Below are positions 16,610-23,809 of a stretch of DNA of 64,000 nucleotides, one piece after another. Numbering within the stretch: the first letter of the stretch is position 1; every line of letters starts with the position of its first letter. A program made the position numbers and the translations under genes. Source of the DNA: an uncultured bacterium (GTDB taxonomy: Bacteria; Bacillota; Clostridia; Lachnospirales; Lachnospiraceae); contig CAOKFN010000001.1 of NCBI GenBank assembly GCA_948467735.1, positions 62,001 through 126,000 on the forward strand, in the 5' to 3' direction. Below the pieces are notes generated by a model. That model was not told the origin of the DNA. It ran no database searches and worked only from the letters and a program-made list of their open reading frames with translations.

Positions 16610-17602
16610 TTATTCTAAAGTCACGTTTTTCAAAAGCTCGCGGATTTCCTCCACGCCAAGCCACTCGGAATTGCTGCCGGAGCTATAGGAGAAGCCTTCC
16701 GGAACTCTCTTTCCTGTGGGCACCGCCCGGCGGTGCTCGCTCCACACCATCTGGGGATATACGATGAAATGCTTGTCATATTCGTAGGTATTGGGCGCAT
16801 CCTCCACCGCCACCATAACCTCATGCAGCTTTTCTCCCACACGGATGCCCGTCTCCGGCATTTTGCAGCCCGGCAGCATTGCCTGAGCCAGATCCGTCAC
16901 CTTAAAAGAAGGTATCTTGGAGATAAAAGTCTCCCCTCCCTTGGATTCCTCCAAAGCCTTTACCACCAGCTCCACCCCCTGCCGAATGCTAATCCAGAAA
17001 CGCGTCATGCGGTAATCGGTAATCGGAAGCTCCGTGCCGCCGCTTTGTATAATGCGATGAAAAATAGGAATCACGGACCCTCTGCTGCCCGCCACATTTC
17101 CGTAGCGCACAATGGAAAAACAGATATCCTTCGTGCCCGCATAGGCATTGGCCGCAATAAACAGCTTATCGGAAACCAGCTTTGTCCCCCCGTAAAGATT
17201 CACGGGATTCACCGCTTTGTCGGTAGAAAGCGCCACCACCTTCTTGACGCCCATATCCAGCGACGCGTCAATGACATTCTGGGCGCCGTTAATATTAGTC
17301 TTAATCGCCTCCGCAGGATTGTATTCACATGCCGGCACCTGCTTCAGCGCCGCCGCATGAACACAGTAGTCCACACCCTCCAGCGCACGGGCAAGCCTCT
17401 CTTTGTCCCGCACATCCCCGATAAAAAAGCGCAGCTTGGAATCATATTCCTTGAAATTATCCCTCATTATCAGCTGCTTGAATTCATCCCGGGAATAAAT
17501 AATTATCTTTCTGGGATTATAGTTTTCCAACACATATCTGGTAAAAGCATTGCCGAAGCTTCCGGTTCCTCCGGTAATCAAAATGGATTTATCATTCAAC
17601 AT
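16610..17602 (-). CDS. pseB: UDP-N-acetylglucosamine 4,6-dehydratase (inverting)
   Basis: 330 residues from the ATG at 17602 with GAGGG ahead; an upstream in-frame start lacks a ribosome site. An extended short-chain dehydrogenase with the NAD loop ITGGTGSFG, the HAAALKQVP block, catalytic STDKAVNP and YGGTK (Asp-Lys plus Tyr-x3-Lys), and RYGNVAGSRGSVIP. These match PseB, which makes UDP-2-acetamido-2,6-dideoxy-L-arabino-4-hexulose from UDP-GlcNAc. It is the first gene of the leftward glycan run, behind a recognisable promoter. Confidence 0.92.
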   Translation of the reverse strand: MLNDKSILITGGTGSFGNAFTRYVLENYNPRKIIIYSRDEFKQLIMRDNFKEYDSKLRFFIGDVRDKERLARALEGVDYCVHAAALKQVPACEYNPAEAIKTNINGAQNVIDASLDMGVKKVVALSTDKAVNPVNLYGGTKLVSDKLFIAANAYAGTKDICFSIVRYGNVAGSRGSVIPIFHRIIQSGGTELPITDYRMTRFWISIRQGVELVVKALEESKGGETFISKIPSFKVTDLAQAMLPGCKMPETGIRVGEKLHEVMVAVEDAPNTYEYDKHFIVYPQMVWSEHRRAVPTGKRVPEGFSYSSGSNSEWLGVEEIRELLKNVTLE

Positions 17603-17744
17603 ATCGCCCTCTTTTCTGTGTGAATAAGTTTTACCCTGAAAAACCGCAGAATTTCTCAGCGGACGGCCCAAATTGTCTGCTTACCCTCCCGGCCGCTTGG
17701 AAATTCCCCTCACACTTTACTATGGTTTGACAAACTTCTGATAT

Positions 17745-17773
17745 ATCATAACATATCATACCCCAAAAGGCAA
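17745..17773 (-). promoter_or_regulatory. Predicted sigma-A promoter for the pseB operon
   Basis: Minus strand -35 TTGCCT (17773-17768), 17-base spacer, -10 TATGAT (17750-17745). It would start a transcript with about 135 bases of leader before the pseB ATG. Confidence 0.6.
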
Positions 17774-17784
17774 TTTTTAACAGA

Positions 17785-17824
17785 ATTTCTTAAGAAACAC
17801 ATACAGATTTCTTAAGAAACACAT
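17785..17824. promoter_or_regulatory. Tandem palindromic operator-like sites
   Basis: ATTTCTTAAGAAACACAT occurs twice, at 17785-17802 and 17807-17824, each containing the perfect 12-bp palindrome TTTCTTAAGAAA. Centres are 22 bp apart, about two helical turns, and lie just upstream of the predicted -35 of the pseB promoter. Confidence 0.6.
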
Positions 17825-17940
17825 GCCGCCTTCCGCAGCTGTCCTGACCGCCGCAGGCACAATGACTGCTCCCTTCAAACCGGATTGACCGCAAAACGCC
17901 AATTGGGGAAGCCCGCGAAATGCAAATTGGAGAAGGCCCG

Positions 17941-18105
17941 CCCTGCGAATCTTCCCCAACCTGTTATCCGTCTCCTCCGCCAATCCGGCGGACTTACGTT
18001 TCCTCCCCAGCCTGCTGTCCGTCCTTCCCCATCATACTCCCGGCGGACTTATTTCCTTCCCCCAGCCGCTATCTGTCCATCTCCGCAATCCTTCCGGTGG
18101 ACTTA
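17941..18105. repeat. 54-56-bp repeat, three copies, overlapping the kdgK 3' end
   Basis: CCGGYGGACTTA recurs at 17985, 18040 and 18094 with similar flanking sequence. The 18094 copy is inside the last codons of the PfkB gene, and the other two lie downstream of its stop, as if the gene tail had been copied. Confidence 0.7.
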
Positions 18106-19091
18106 TGTTCCTTGATAATGCCCTCAATCTCTTTCAAATCCGTGCTGAGCAGATCCCCGGGAATGGTATTTTTCAGGGCGCTGACGGCATTGCCGTATTC
18201 CAAGGCCCTCTGGTACTCTCCCTCATGGGCCAGCAGTCCGTAGAGAACGCCGGATATATAAGCGTCGCCGCTTCCGATGCGGTCAACCACCTCGATATCC
18301 GTATAGGGCGCCTCCTCATAAAAAGTATCCTCTTTGGCGCTGTAAATAATGGAACCGAACGTATGCCGCTTAGGGCTGTGTACAATACGCTGGGTGGACG
18401 CCACAATGGAAATCGGGAAATCCTCGGTAAAGCTCTTCATAATATCCTTTGCGTCCCCTTCCTTCAAGAAAGTAAGCCTTGCGGTATCCTCGGAACAGAA
18501 GAAAATATCCACATAAGGCAGAATGGATTCGATACACTCCTTCGCCTCCGCTCCCGTCCACAGATTGCCCCGGAAGTTCACATCAAAAGAAATCAGCGTC
18601 CCCTGTTCTTTAAATCGCTTTATCATGGTAATGGCGGTCTCCCTCACTTGGGGACTCAGCGCCAGCGTAATGCCGCTGGTATGAAAACATCTGGCGGCGC
18701 TGTACAGACCGTCGTCATAATCCTCCACGGAAATCTTGCTCATCGAAGTATTCTTCCTGTCATACACAATCCGGGGCTTGCGCGGGTATGCGCCGTTCTC
18801 ATAATAATACACCCCCAGCCTCGCGTCCCTGCTCTCGTCATACACCAGATAATCGTCGCTGACGCCGCAGAGACGAACCCGATTCTTGATATAAATTCCC
18901 AAATCATTGGCCGGCAGCTTGGATATAATGCCGCAGCGAAGCCCCAGCATGGACGCGCCCGTGGCGGAATTCAGCTCCGCGCCCCCGGCCTGCTTGCTCA
19001 AGGTATCCCCCCTTGTGATGCGCTCATTGTCCGGCGGCGACAGCCTGAGCATAATCTCACCCAGCGAAAGCAAATCAAATTCTCTCTTCAT
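18069..19091 (-). CDS. kdgK: PfkB-family sugar kinase, likely 2-keto-3-deoxygluconate kinase
   Basis: 340 residues from the ATG at 19091, with GAGGG eight bases upstream. PfkB features: LGEIMLRLSPP and GGAELNSATGASMLG near the start, SFDVNFRGNLW in the middle, and the C-terminal active-site motif as DRIGSGDAYISG, with Ser in place of the usual second Ala of GAGDA; the catalytic Asp is kept. The opening MLRLSPP and the NFR block resemble KdgK, which phosphorylates 2-keto-3-deoxygluconate in hexuronate degradation. No uronate genes are adjacent, so substrate is tentative. A palindrome sits 37 bases upstream. Confidence 0.78.
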   Translation of the reverse strand: MKREFDLLSLGEIMLRLSPPDNERITRGDTLSKQAGGAELNSATGASMLGLRCGIISKLPANDLGIYIKNRVRLCGVSDDYLVYDESRDARLGVYYYENGAYPRKPRIVYDRKNTSMSKISVEDYDDGLYSAARCFHTSGITLALSPQVRETAITMIKRFKEQGTLISFDVNFRGNLWTGAEAKECIESILPYVDIFFCSEDTARLTFLKEGDAKDIMKSFTEDFPISIVASTQRIVHSPKRHTFGSIIYSAKEDTFYEEAPYTDIEVVDRIGSGDAYISGVLYGLLAHEGEYQRALEYGNAVSALKNTIPGDLLSTDLKEIEGIIKEHKSTGRIAEMDR

Positions 19092-19127
19092 AATCATACC
19101 CTCTTCCATTCTAGTATCATATCATTG

Positions 19128-19150
19128 ATAGGCCTGACCGTCAGGCCTAT
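19128..19150. promoter_or_regulatory. Palindrome in the kdgK leader
   Basis: An 11-bp inverted repeat ATAGGCCTGAC/GTCAGGCCTAT around a single central base. It lies between the predicted kdgK promoter and its ribosome site, so it could be an operator acting as a roadblock, or an RNA hairpin. TTTTAAT follows on the plus strand, but no plus-strand gene needs terminating. Confidence 0.6.
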
Positions 19151-19272
19151 TTTAATCCTACAGATCTTTTGGCACAGCTTCCTCTGCTCCTCTCTTCTGC
19201 CCGGCATCCGCCGAAATCCTGTCCGCAGTTCCGCACTTTGAAGCCCGCCCGACTCCCTTGATTCTTATGTTT

Positions 19273-19281
19273 ATTATAGCA
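19273..19281 (-). promoter_or_regulatory. Extended -10 promoter for kdgK
   Basis: Minus strand TGCTATAAT (extended -10). Only a weak -35 (TGGTAA) lies 17-18 bases upstream, which is normal for extended -10 promoters. It gives a leader of about 175 bases carrying the palindrome at 19128-19150. Confidence 0.55.
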
Positions 19282-19384
19282 AAATTCCGCCTCTTTTACC
19301 AGCAGTTATTGAAAATTCCTGTGATTTAAGCCGCATCCGAGGCTTCCTTCTCTCACAGCCGGCTTTTTGTCGTAATTTCAATCC

Positions 19385-20659
19385 TTACCGGCTCCCTTGC
19401 TCTTTCTGGACGGTATTTATGGATTCTGAAAATAAAACCTTCCCCACTCGTTTCTCATCCATTTCCAAAACGGTTATTTGATAACCTTTATATTCAAAAG
19501 AATCCTGTTTTTCGGGCACTCTCCCCAACTGGTTCATGATCCACCCATTGACAATCCCCGACTCCGTTTCTTCTTCGGGCGCTTGAATATTTAATGCCTC
19601 AAACACCTTGTCAATATCAGCGCTTCCCAGAACGATATACTCCGTCTCCGATTTCTTTTCGATCTCCGAACTGACTTCATCATATTCGTCCCAAATTTCG
19701 CCTACAAGCTCCTCCAAGATATCCTCCAGCGTAATGATTCCCACGGTTCCGCCATATTCGTCCAAAACGACCGCAATATGTATTTTTTTATGCTGTAATT
19801 CTTTTAATAATATGCCGATTTTTTTATTCTTTGGGACAAATAACGCCGGCCGGATAATTTCGGATATTTCCTTACTGCCATGATACACATTATTGTAAAA
19901 ATCCTTTTGATAGACTATTCCGACGATATGGTCTATGGTGTCTTCAAATATAGGAAGTCTTGAAAAAGCTGTTTTAGCAAAAACATCGGCAACTTCTTCC
20001 TTCGTCGCTTCCGTTGAAACTGCCGTAATATCAATCCTTGGCGTTATGATATCAACGGCTTCCTGCTCCGTAAATTCAAGCGCACTCCGTATAAGCATGT
20101 TTTCCTGCTCGTCAATTCCTCCATCCTGCTTTGCTTCCTCTACAATGGATAACAGCTCTTCTTCTGTGATGCCTCCGTCCTCCCCCTGTTTAATTATCAT
20201 GGATAATACCTTTTTCCACTGCCTGAACAGAAAATTAAACGGAGTCAGCAGCACCATTAACATATGTAAAAACGGAGCCGAAAACATGGCAAACTTTTCC
20301 GGCGATTCCTTTGCAATGCTCTTGGGAGACACTTCCCCAAAAATTAAGACGACCACCGTAGTAACGGCGGTGGATACGCTGGGGCCGACTTCATCCCCCA
20401 GCAATTTCACAAATAATACCGCTGCCAAAGATGCGCTTGCAATATTTACGATATTATTGCCAATCAAAATGGTTGACAGCAGACTATCGTAATTCTCCGA
20501 TAATTTCATTACCAGACAAGCCTTTTTGTTCCCTTTTTCCGCCATATTTTTCATTCGTATCCGGTTTAACGATGAAAACGCCGTTTCTGTTGCCGAAAAA
20601 TATGCCGACATAATAATGCTTATGATGATGATTACAAGTGAAATTGTTTCGTTATTCAT
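19385..20659 (-). CDS. CorC/HlyC (CNNM-CBS) family membrane protein
   Basis: 424 residues. An N-terminal CNNM (DUF21) domain with about three helices and the signature SATETAFSSLNRIRM; a CBS pair at about 200-325 (DIITPRIDITAV, FSRLPIFEDTIDHIVGIVY, VVLDEYGGTVGIITLEDILEELVGE); and a C-terminal CorC/HlyC domain (GWIMNQLGRVPEKQDSFEYKG). Family members are linked to magnesium or cobalt homeostasis and Mg2+ export (CorC, MpfA). The older name hemolysin does not imply toxin activity. It has its own leader containing a small ORF and a terminator (20727-20904), suggesting conditional expression. Confidence 0.9.
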   Translation of the reverse strand: MNNETISLVIIIISIIMSAYFSATETAFSSLNRIRMKNMAEKGNKKACLVMKLSENYDSLLSTILIGNNIVNIASASLAAVLFVKLLGDEVGPSVSTAVTTVVVLIFGEVSPKSIAKESPEKFAMFSAPFLHMLMVLLTPFNFLFRQWKKVLSMIIKQGEDGGITEEELLSIVEEAKQDGGIDEQENMLIRSALEFTEQEAVDIITPRIDITAVSTEATKEEVADVFAKTAFSRLPIFEDTIDHIVGIVYQKDFYNNVYHGSKEISEIIRPALFVPKNKKIGILLKELQHKKIHIAVVLDEYGGTVGIITLEDILEELVGEIWDEYDEVSSEIEKKSETEYIVLGSADIDKVFEALNIQAPEEETESGIVNGWIMNQLGRVPEKQDSFEYKGYQITVLEMDEKRVGKVLFSESINTVQKEQGSR

Positions 20660-20726
20660 TTTTTACCTCTTATCTTTCTATGTCTATGACTATTCATTTC
20701 CCTTCCGGCCGCTTCTTATCACATAT

Positions 20727-20864
20727 TTATGTTTTCCCTCCTTTAAAAAGACAACAAAAAGCACAGCTATATGCTGTTTGGCATATAACCATGCTTCCTA
20801 AATTTAGATGACACATTCTTAACTTTGGATTTGTATCCGCCTCACCGTCGGAGTCGTCGTCCAC
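20727..20864 (-). CDS. Candidate 45-residue acidic leader peptide upstream of the CorC/HlyC gene
   Basis: GTG start at 20864 with GGAGG six bases upstream, TAA at 20729-20727. The N-terminus is MDDDSDGEADTNPKLRM, six acidic residues in the first ten followed by Pro, and the C-terminal third is Cys-rich. Codons from about 24 onward form a terminator hairpin. Acidic/Pro leader peptides are known to destabilise ribosomes at low Mg2+ (mgtL in enterobacteria). The sequence shows the ORF, its ribosome site and the overlap with the hairpin; a sensing role is inference. It could be a chance ORF over an RNA element. Confidence 0.45.
   Translation of the reverse strand: MDDDSDGEADTNPKLRMCHLNLGSMVICQTAYSCAFCCLFKGGKT
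20745..20795 (-). terminator. Strong intrinsic terminator or attenuator in the CorC/HlyC leader
   Basis: A 15-bp stem (20795-20781 with 20774-20760, three G-U pairs, 6-base loop) followed by TTTTTGTTGTCTTTTT on the minus strand. It lies between a promoter at about 20904-20931 and the gene start at 20659, so it would stop most transcripts before the gene unless disrupted. It could also serve as the terminator of the upstream histidine kinase gene. Confidence 0.8.
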
Positions 20865-20903
20865 TTTTTTCCTCCACAAATATAATTATATTATATTTTT
20901 ATT

Positions 20904-20931
20904 ATTATAGCATATTATAAAATATTTGCAA
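20904..20931 (-). promoter_or_regulatory. Promoter of the CorC/HlyC leader
   Basis: Minus strand -35 TTGCAA (20931-20926), 16-base spacer ending TGC, -10 TATAAT (20909-20904). The extended -10 makes this one of the best promoter matches in the window. Confidence 0.65.
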
Positions 20932-20971
20932 ATGGTTTTTCTATTAATTTTCTTTATTATCGTCCCCGCCC

Positions 20972-22678
20972 TTACCTGCGCCGAAACAGGACAATCACAA
21001 ACTCCGTTCCGACGCCCAATTCGCTCTTCACATGAACCTCGCCCCCATGAAGCAGGATAATCTGTCTGGCAATCGCAAGCCCAAGGCCGCTTCCTTCCGT
21101 TTTCTCTCTGGTATTTGTGCCTCTGTAATATCTTTCAAACAGCCGGGCCTGCGCCGCTTCATCCATCCCGACTCCATTGTCCCTAATTGAAATCACAGCC
21201 GCTGTCTCCTCCTCTTGCGAGGATTTCATAAATCCCTCCAAAGCCCCCTTCCCCTGCAAGGCCTTCTCAAATCCCTCCGAATCCTCCTGCGCCTGCAAGG
21301 CATCCTTCAAGCCCGCCAAAGCCTCCTCCTGTGAGGCTTTCTTCAATCCCATCAAAGCTTCCGCTGCCGGACCTTTATCCACCGCAATCGTCACCACCGT
21401 CTCCGGCGGATTGTGAATCAAGGCGTTCACTATGATATTTTGAACCGCCCGCCGGAATAAATCCGGGTCAATGGAGACTAGAAATTCCTGTCCATGCTCC
21501 CCAGATTCATGACTCTCAAATTTATCCCCCTCAAATTCATGACTCTCATATCCATGACTCCCAAATCCATCCCCTTCAAATCCAACTCCATCCCCTTCAA
21601 ATTCACAATCCTCAAATCCCCGATCCTCAAACTCTATCCTGCGCCCGGCAAACGCAGGGTCATTGACAATATCGATTGCCAGCTCCCTGAGATACCGCAC
21701 AATCCGCACCTCGCGCCGTTGGCAGGGCACCGTCCCGGCTTCCAGCTGCCAAGTCAGCTTCAAATCATTCAGAAGTTTCTCTAAATGAGAGACATTCTTT
21801 AAAATAATCCGCCCATACTCGCACACCGTCTCCGGCTCCACGCCTTCCCTGCCCGCAGCATCCGCCAGCAGCTCCGCGTAACCCTTCACCGGGGAAAGCG
21901 GCGTCTTCAAATCATGGGTAATATTGGCAATCCACTCTCTGCGGGCGCGCTCCGCCTCTTCTTTTATCCTGTCGCTTTCGCGGATATCCCCATCCATTTT
22001 GTTCAGCGCCCTGTAAATATCACGGAACATCCCCTTTTCCCTCAGCGGTTCATAATCGCGCAGGGATACCCTTTTGATGCCGCCCGTAATTTGCGCCAGC
22101 TTCCGGGTCAGCCACAGCACATATCCGAAAACCAAAAGGACAAGCGCAAAAAAAGCAGCAGACACGATAACCCTTGCCACTGGCATCAAGCGGGTGATTT
22201 TCTCCCCATTATAGTACAGCGCGTACTTTCCTACGGCATAGGGAAATCCTATGATATAGCTGCAGACTTCGCCGGAATCCGTCAAGCTGTTCACAAAAAC
22301 CGTATACCCCTCCGCATAAGCGCTCATATCCAATTCCGTCAGCGCGGAAGCCGGGTAAGCCTCTGGTACATGATCCGGCTTGTGATAAACGAAAATCTCC
22401 TCTCCAGCCTCGTCGATCACCTGAATCCACATCCCGTATTCCTCCAGCCGCGCAAGCCCCGTTTCGGCAATTCTAACCTCCCGCCCATCATATTCTATCC
22501 AAGAGCCAAAATCGTCCGTAAATGTCCGGGGCCATGAGGCGAGGCTTAACCCCTCCGGCCAAGGGATAGCAAATATCCCGAAAAACAGCCCAATCCCGGC
22601 AGCCGCCGTCAGCAGAATCAGCACGAGAAAAACCGCAGAGGAACACAATAGGGGAGGAAGCCAGCGTTTATCTCTCAT
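20972..22678 (-). CDS. Sensor histidine kinase with two repeat inserts in its ATPase region
   Basis: 568 residues. Helices at about 12-36 and 165-190 flank an extracytoplasmic sensor region. A short linker leads to the dimerisation domain with the phospho-acceptor H255 in ITHDLKTPLSPVKGY, then the ATPase domain with N-box QNIIVNALIHN, DNGVGMDEAAQ, FERYYRG and GSGLGLAIARQI. All catalytic boxes are present. Two low-complexity inserts interrupt the ATPase half: 351-397 (FEGDGFGSH type) before the N-box and 436-492 (EALAGLKDALQ type) between the N- and G1-boxes. It overlaps the response regulator gene by 11 bases, so they form a pair. Confidence 0.9.
   Translation of the reverse strand: MRDKRWLPPLLCSSAVFLVLILLTAAAGIGLFFGIFAIPWPEGLSLASWPRTFTDDFGSWIEYDGREVRIAETGLARLEEYGMWIQVIDEAGEEIFVYHKPDHVPEAYPASALTELDMSAYAEGYTVFVNSLTDSGEVCSYIIGFPYAVGKYALYYNGEKITRLMPVARVIVSAAFFALVLLVFGYVLWLTRKLAQITGGIKRVSLRDYEPLREKGMFRDIYRALNKMDGDIRESDRIKEEAERARREWIANITHDLKTPLSPVKGYAELLADAAGREGVEPETVCEYGRIILKNVSHLEKLLNDLKLTWQLEAGTVPCQRREVRIVRYLRELAIDIVNDPAFAGRRIEFEDRGFEDCEFEGDGVGFEGDGFGSHGYESHEFEGDKFESHESGEHGQEFLVSIDPDLFRRAVQNIIVNALIHNPPETVVTIAVDKGPAAEALMGLKKASQEEALAGLKDALQAQEDSEGFEKALQGKGALEGFMKSSQEEETAAVISIRDNGVGMDEAAQARLFERYYRGTNTREKTEGSGLGLAIARQIILLHGGEVHVKSELGVGTEFVIVLFRRR
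21203..21373 (-). repeat. In-frame repeat insert 2 in the histidine kinase
   Basis: About four degenerate units of 36-42 bases coding EALMGLKKASQE-like residues, between the N-box and the G1-box of the ATPase domain. Confidence 0.7.
21488..21628 (-). repeat. In-frame repeat insert 1 in the histidine kinase
   Basis: Short units built from codons for FEGD, GFGSH and YESH recur over about 140 bases, giving an acidic and His-rich loop before the N-box. No frame is lost. Confidence 0.72.
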
Positions 22679-23387
22679 CGGGATTCACCATTTTATAGCC
22701 CAGCCCTTTCATGGTAATCACATACCTAGGCTCCGCGGGATTGTCCTCAAGTTTTTCCCGCAGATGCCGGATATGCACCATAATCGTATTATCGCAGCCA
22801 AAGCCGTCCTCCCCCCAGACAGCCTCATACAGCCGTTCCCTGCTGACAACGCGTCCCAGATTCTCCGCCAGATACTTAAGGATCTCAAATTCCCTCGCGG
22901 TCAGCTCAATTTCCCTTTCCCCCTTGAAAACTCGACACCCTTCCGTATCAATCCTCAGAGCGCCGACCTTAAGCGGCGGCTTTTCCTCCGGAGCATGCTC
23001 CGCATCCCCATATCTATATTCCATCCGCCTAAGCTGGGCCTTCACCCGGTAAGCCGCCTCTCTGGGGCTGAACGGTTTTGTAATATAATCGTCGCCCCCC
23101 ACCGCCAGCCCGAGAATCTTATCCAGCTCGTCGTTTTTTGACGAGAGGAACAAAATCGGGCAATGGGAAAACTGCCTGATACGCCTGCAGACCTCATATC
23201 CGTCGATATCCGGAAGCATCACATCCAGAATCACAACGTCCGGCTGATTCCTCCCGCAGAGGTTCACGGCAGAAAGTCCGTCCTCCGCCTTGACAATATG
23301 GCGAAAGCCCTCCATCCGCAGCGCCTTGTCCAGCAAATCCAGAATGTCCGGCTCATCGTCTACAATCATGATCTTATATTCATGCAA
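22668..23387 (-). CDS. OmpR/PhoB-type response regulator
   Basis: 239 residues if it starts at the TTG at 23387 (MHEYKIMIVDDEPDIL), with GGAGG nine bases upstream; a longer frame to 23450 adds no conserved sequence. Receiver domain: acidic pocket VDDE, phospho-acceptor Asp in VVILDVMLPDIDGYE, LSSKND and the KPFSPRE lysine. The C-terminal winged helix has REFEILKYLAENLGRVVSRERLYEAVWGE and VHIRHLREKLEDNP. It controls transcription when phosphorylated by the adjacent kinase. The start overlaps the end of a 37-residue ORF, implying coupled translation. Confidence 0.9.
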   Translation of the reverse strand: MHEYKIMIVDDEPDILDLLDKALRMEGFRHIVKAEDGLSAVNLCGRNQPDVVILDVMLPDIDGYEVCRRIRQFSHCPILFLSSKNDELDKILGLAVGGDDYITKPFSPREAAYRVKAQLRRMEYRYGDAEHAPEEKPPLKVGALRIDTEGCRVFKGEREIELTAREFEILKYLAENLGRVVSRERLYEAVWGEDGFGCDNTIMVHIRHLREKLEDNPAEPRYVITMKGLGYKMVNPDER

Positions 23388-23493
23388 CCTCTCGTTCCTC
23401 CATATATTCCCTGTACTCCTTTTCACTGGCAAAAAGCATATATCTCCCATCCACCAGTCCCATGTACCCTTCCGCAGTGTAATAACCTTTCAT
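23380..23493 (-). CDS. 37-residue small protein coupled to the response regulator
   Basis: ATG at 23493 preceded by AGGAGG eight to nine bases upstream; the stop TGA at 23380-23382 overlaps the TTG start of the response regulator. The product begins MKGYYTAEGYMGLVDG and ends in an acidic helix, rich in Tyr, Met and Glu and without a membrane segment. Strong ribosome site and tight overlap support a real gene. I do not recognise a family; a role as a small regulator, or simply as a translational lead-in, are both possible. Confidence 0.65.
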   Translation of the reverse strand: MKGYYTAEGYMGLVDGRYMLFASEKEYREYMEEREVA

Positions 23494-23559
23494 ACAAAAT
23501 TACCTCCTATCCTCACATTGGAAAATCCGCTCTCTGTTGTTTTCCGATTCTTATGGAAG

Positions 23560-23700
23560 TAATTTCCTGTGAAAACGCTTTCTTAATGAAAATTATTTCT
23601 TGCGGAAACGCTTTCTTAATGAAAATTATTTCTTGCAGAAACAATTTCTTCTGAAAATTATTCCTTACGAAAATTATTTCTTCTGAAAATTACTCCTAAT
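23560..23700. repeat. 33-bp AT-rich minisatellite upstream of the two-component operon
   Basis: Four to five units of about 33 bases (core CGCTTTCTTAATGAAAATTA). One unit contains TGAAAACGCTTTCT at 23570-23583, one mismatch from a CcpA cre consensus. It lies 70-200 bases upstream of the 37-residue ORF. Confidence 0.75.
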
Positions 23701-23734
23701 GGAAACAATCAAAGCTGTGATTTTCATATTTTCT

Positions 23735-23761
23735 ATATGTTATGGATAAAAGGTAACATAT
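23735..23761. other. 8-bp inverted repeat ATATGTTA/TAACATAT
   Basis: Arms 23735-23742 and 23754-23761 around an 11-base centre, between two minisatellites and far from any start codon. No gene can be attached to it. Confidence 0.5.
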
Positions 23762-23809
23762 TTTGAGGGCAATAAAACTCTCTCAAAACACATTTTCTCG
23801 AACAATAGT

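Noticed and set aside
17777..17983. A 68-codon minus-strand ORF
   Set aside because: It overlaps the tandem repeat and the operator-like sites, has no convincing ribosome site and no recognisable sequence.
20661..20931. Canonical M-box (ykoK) riboswitch
   Set aside because: Only the short string GGTGAGGC is shared; the region is too short and lacks the other conserved M-box segments.
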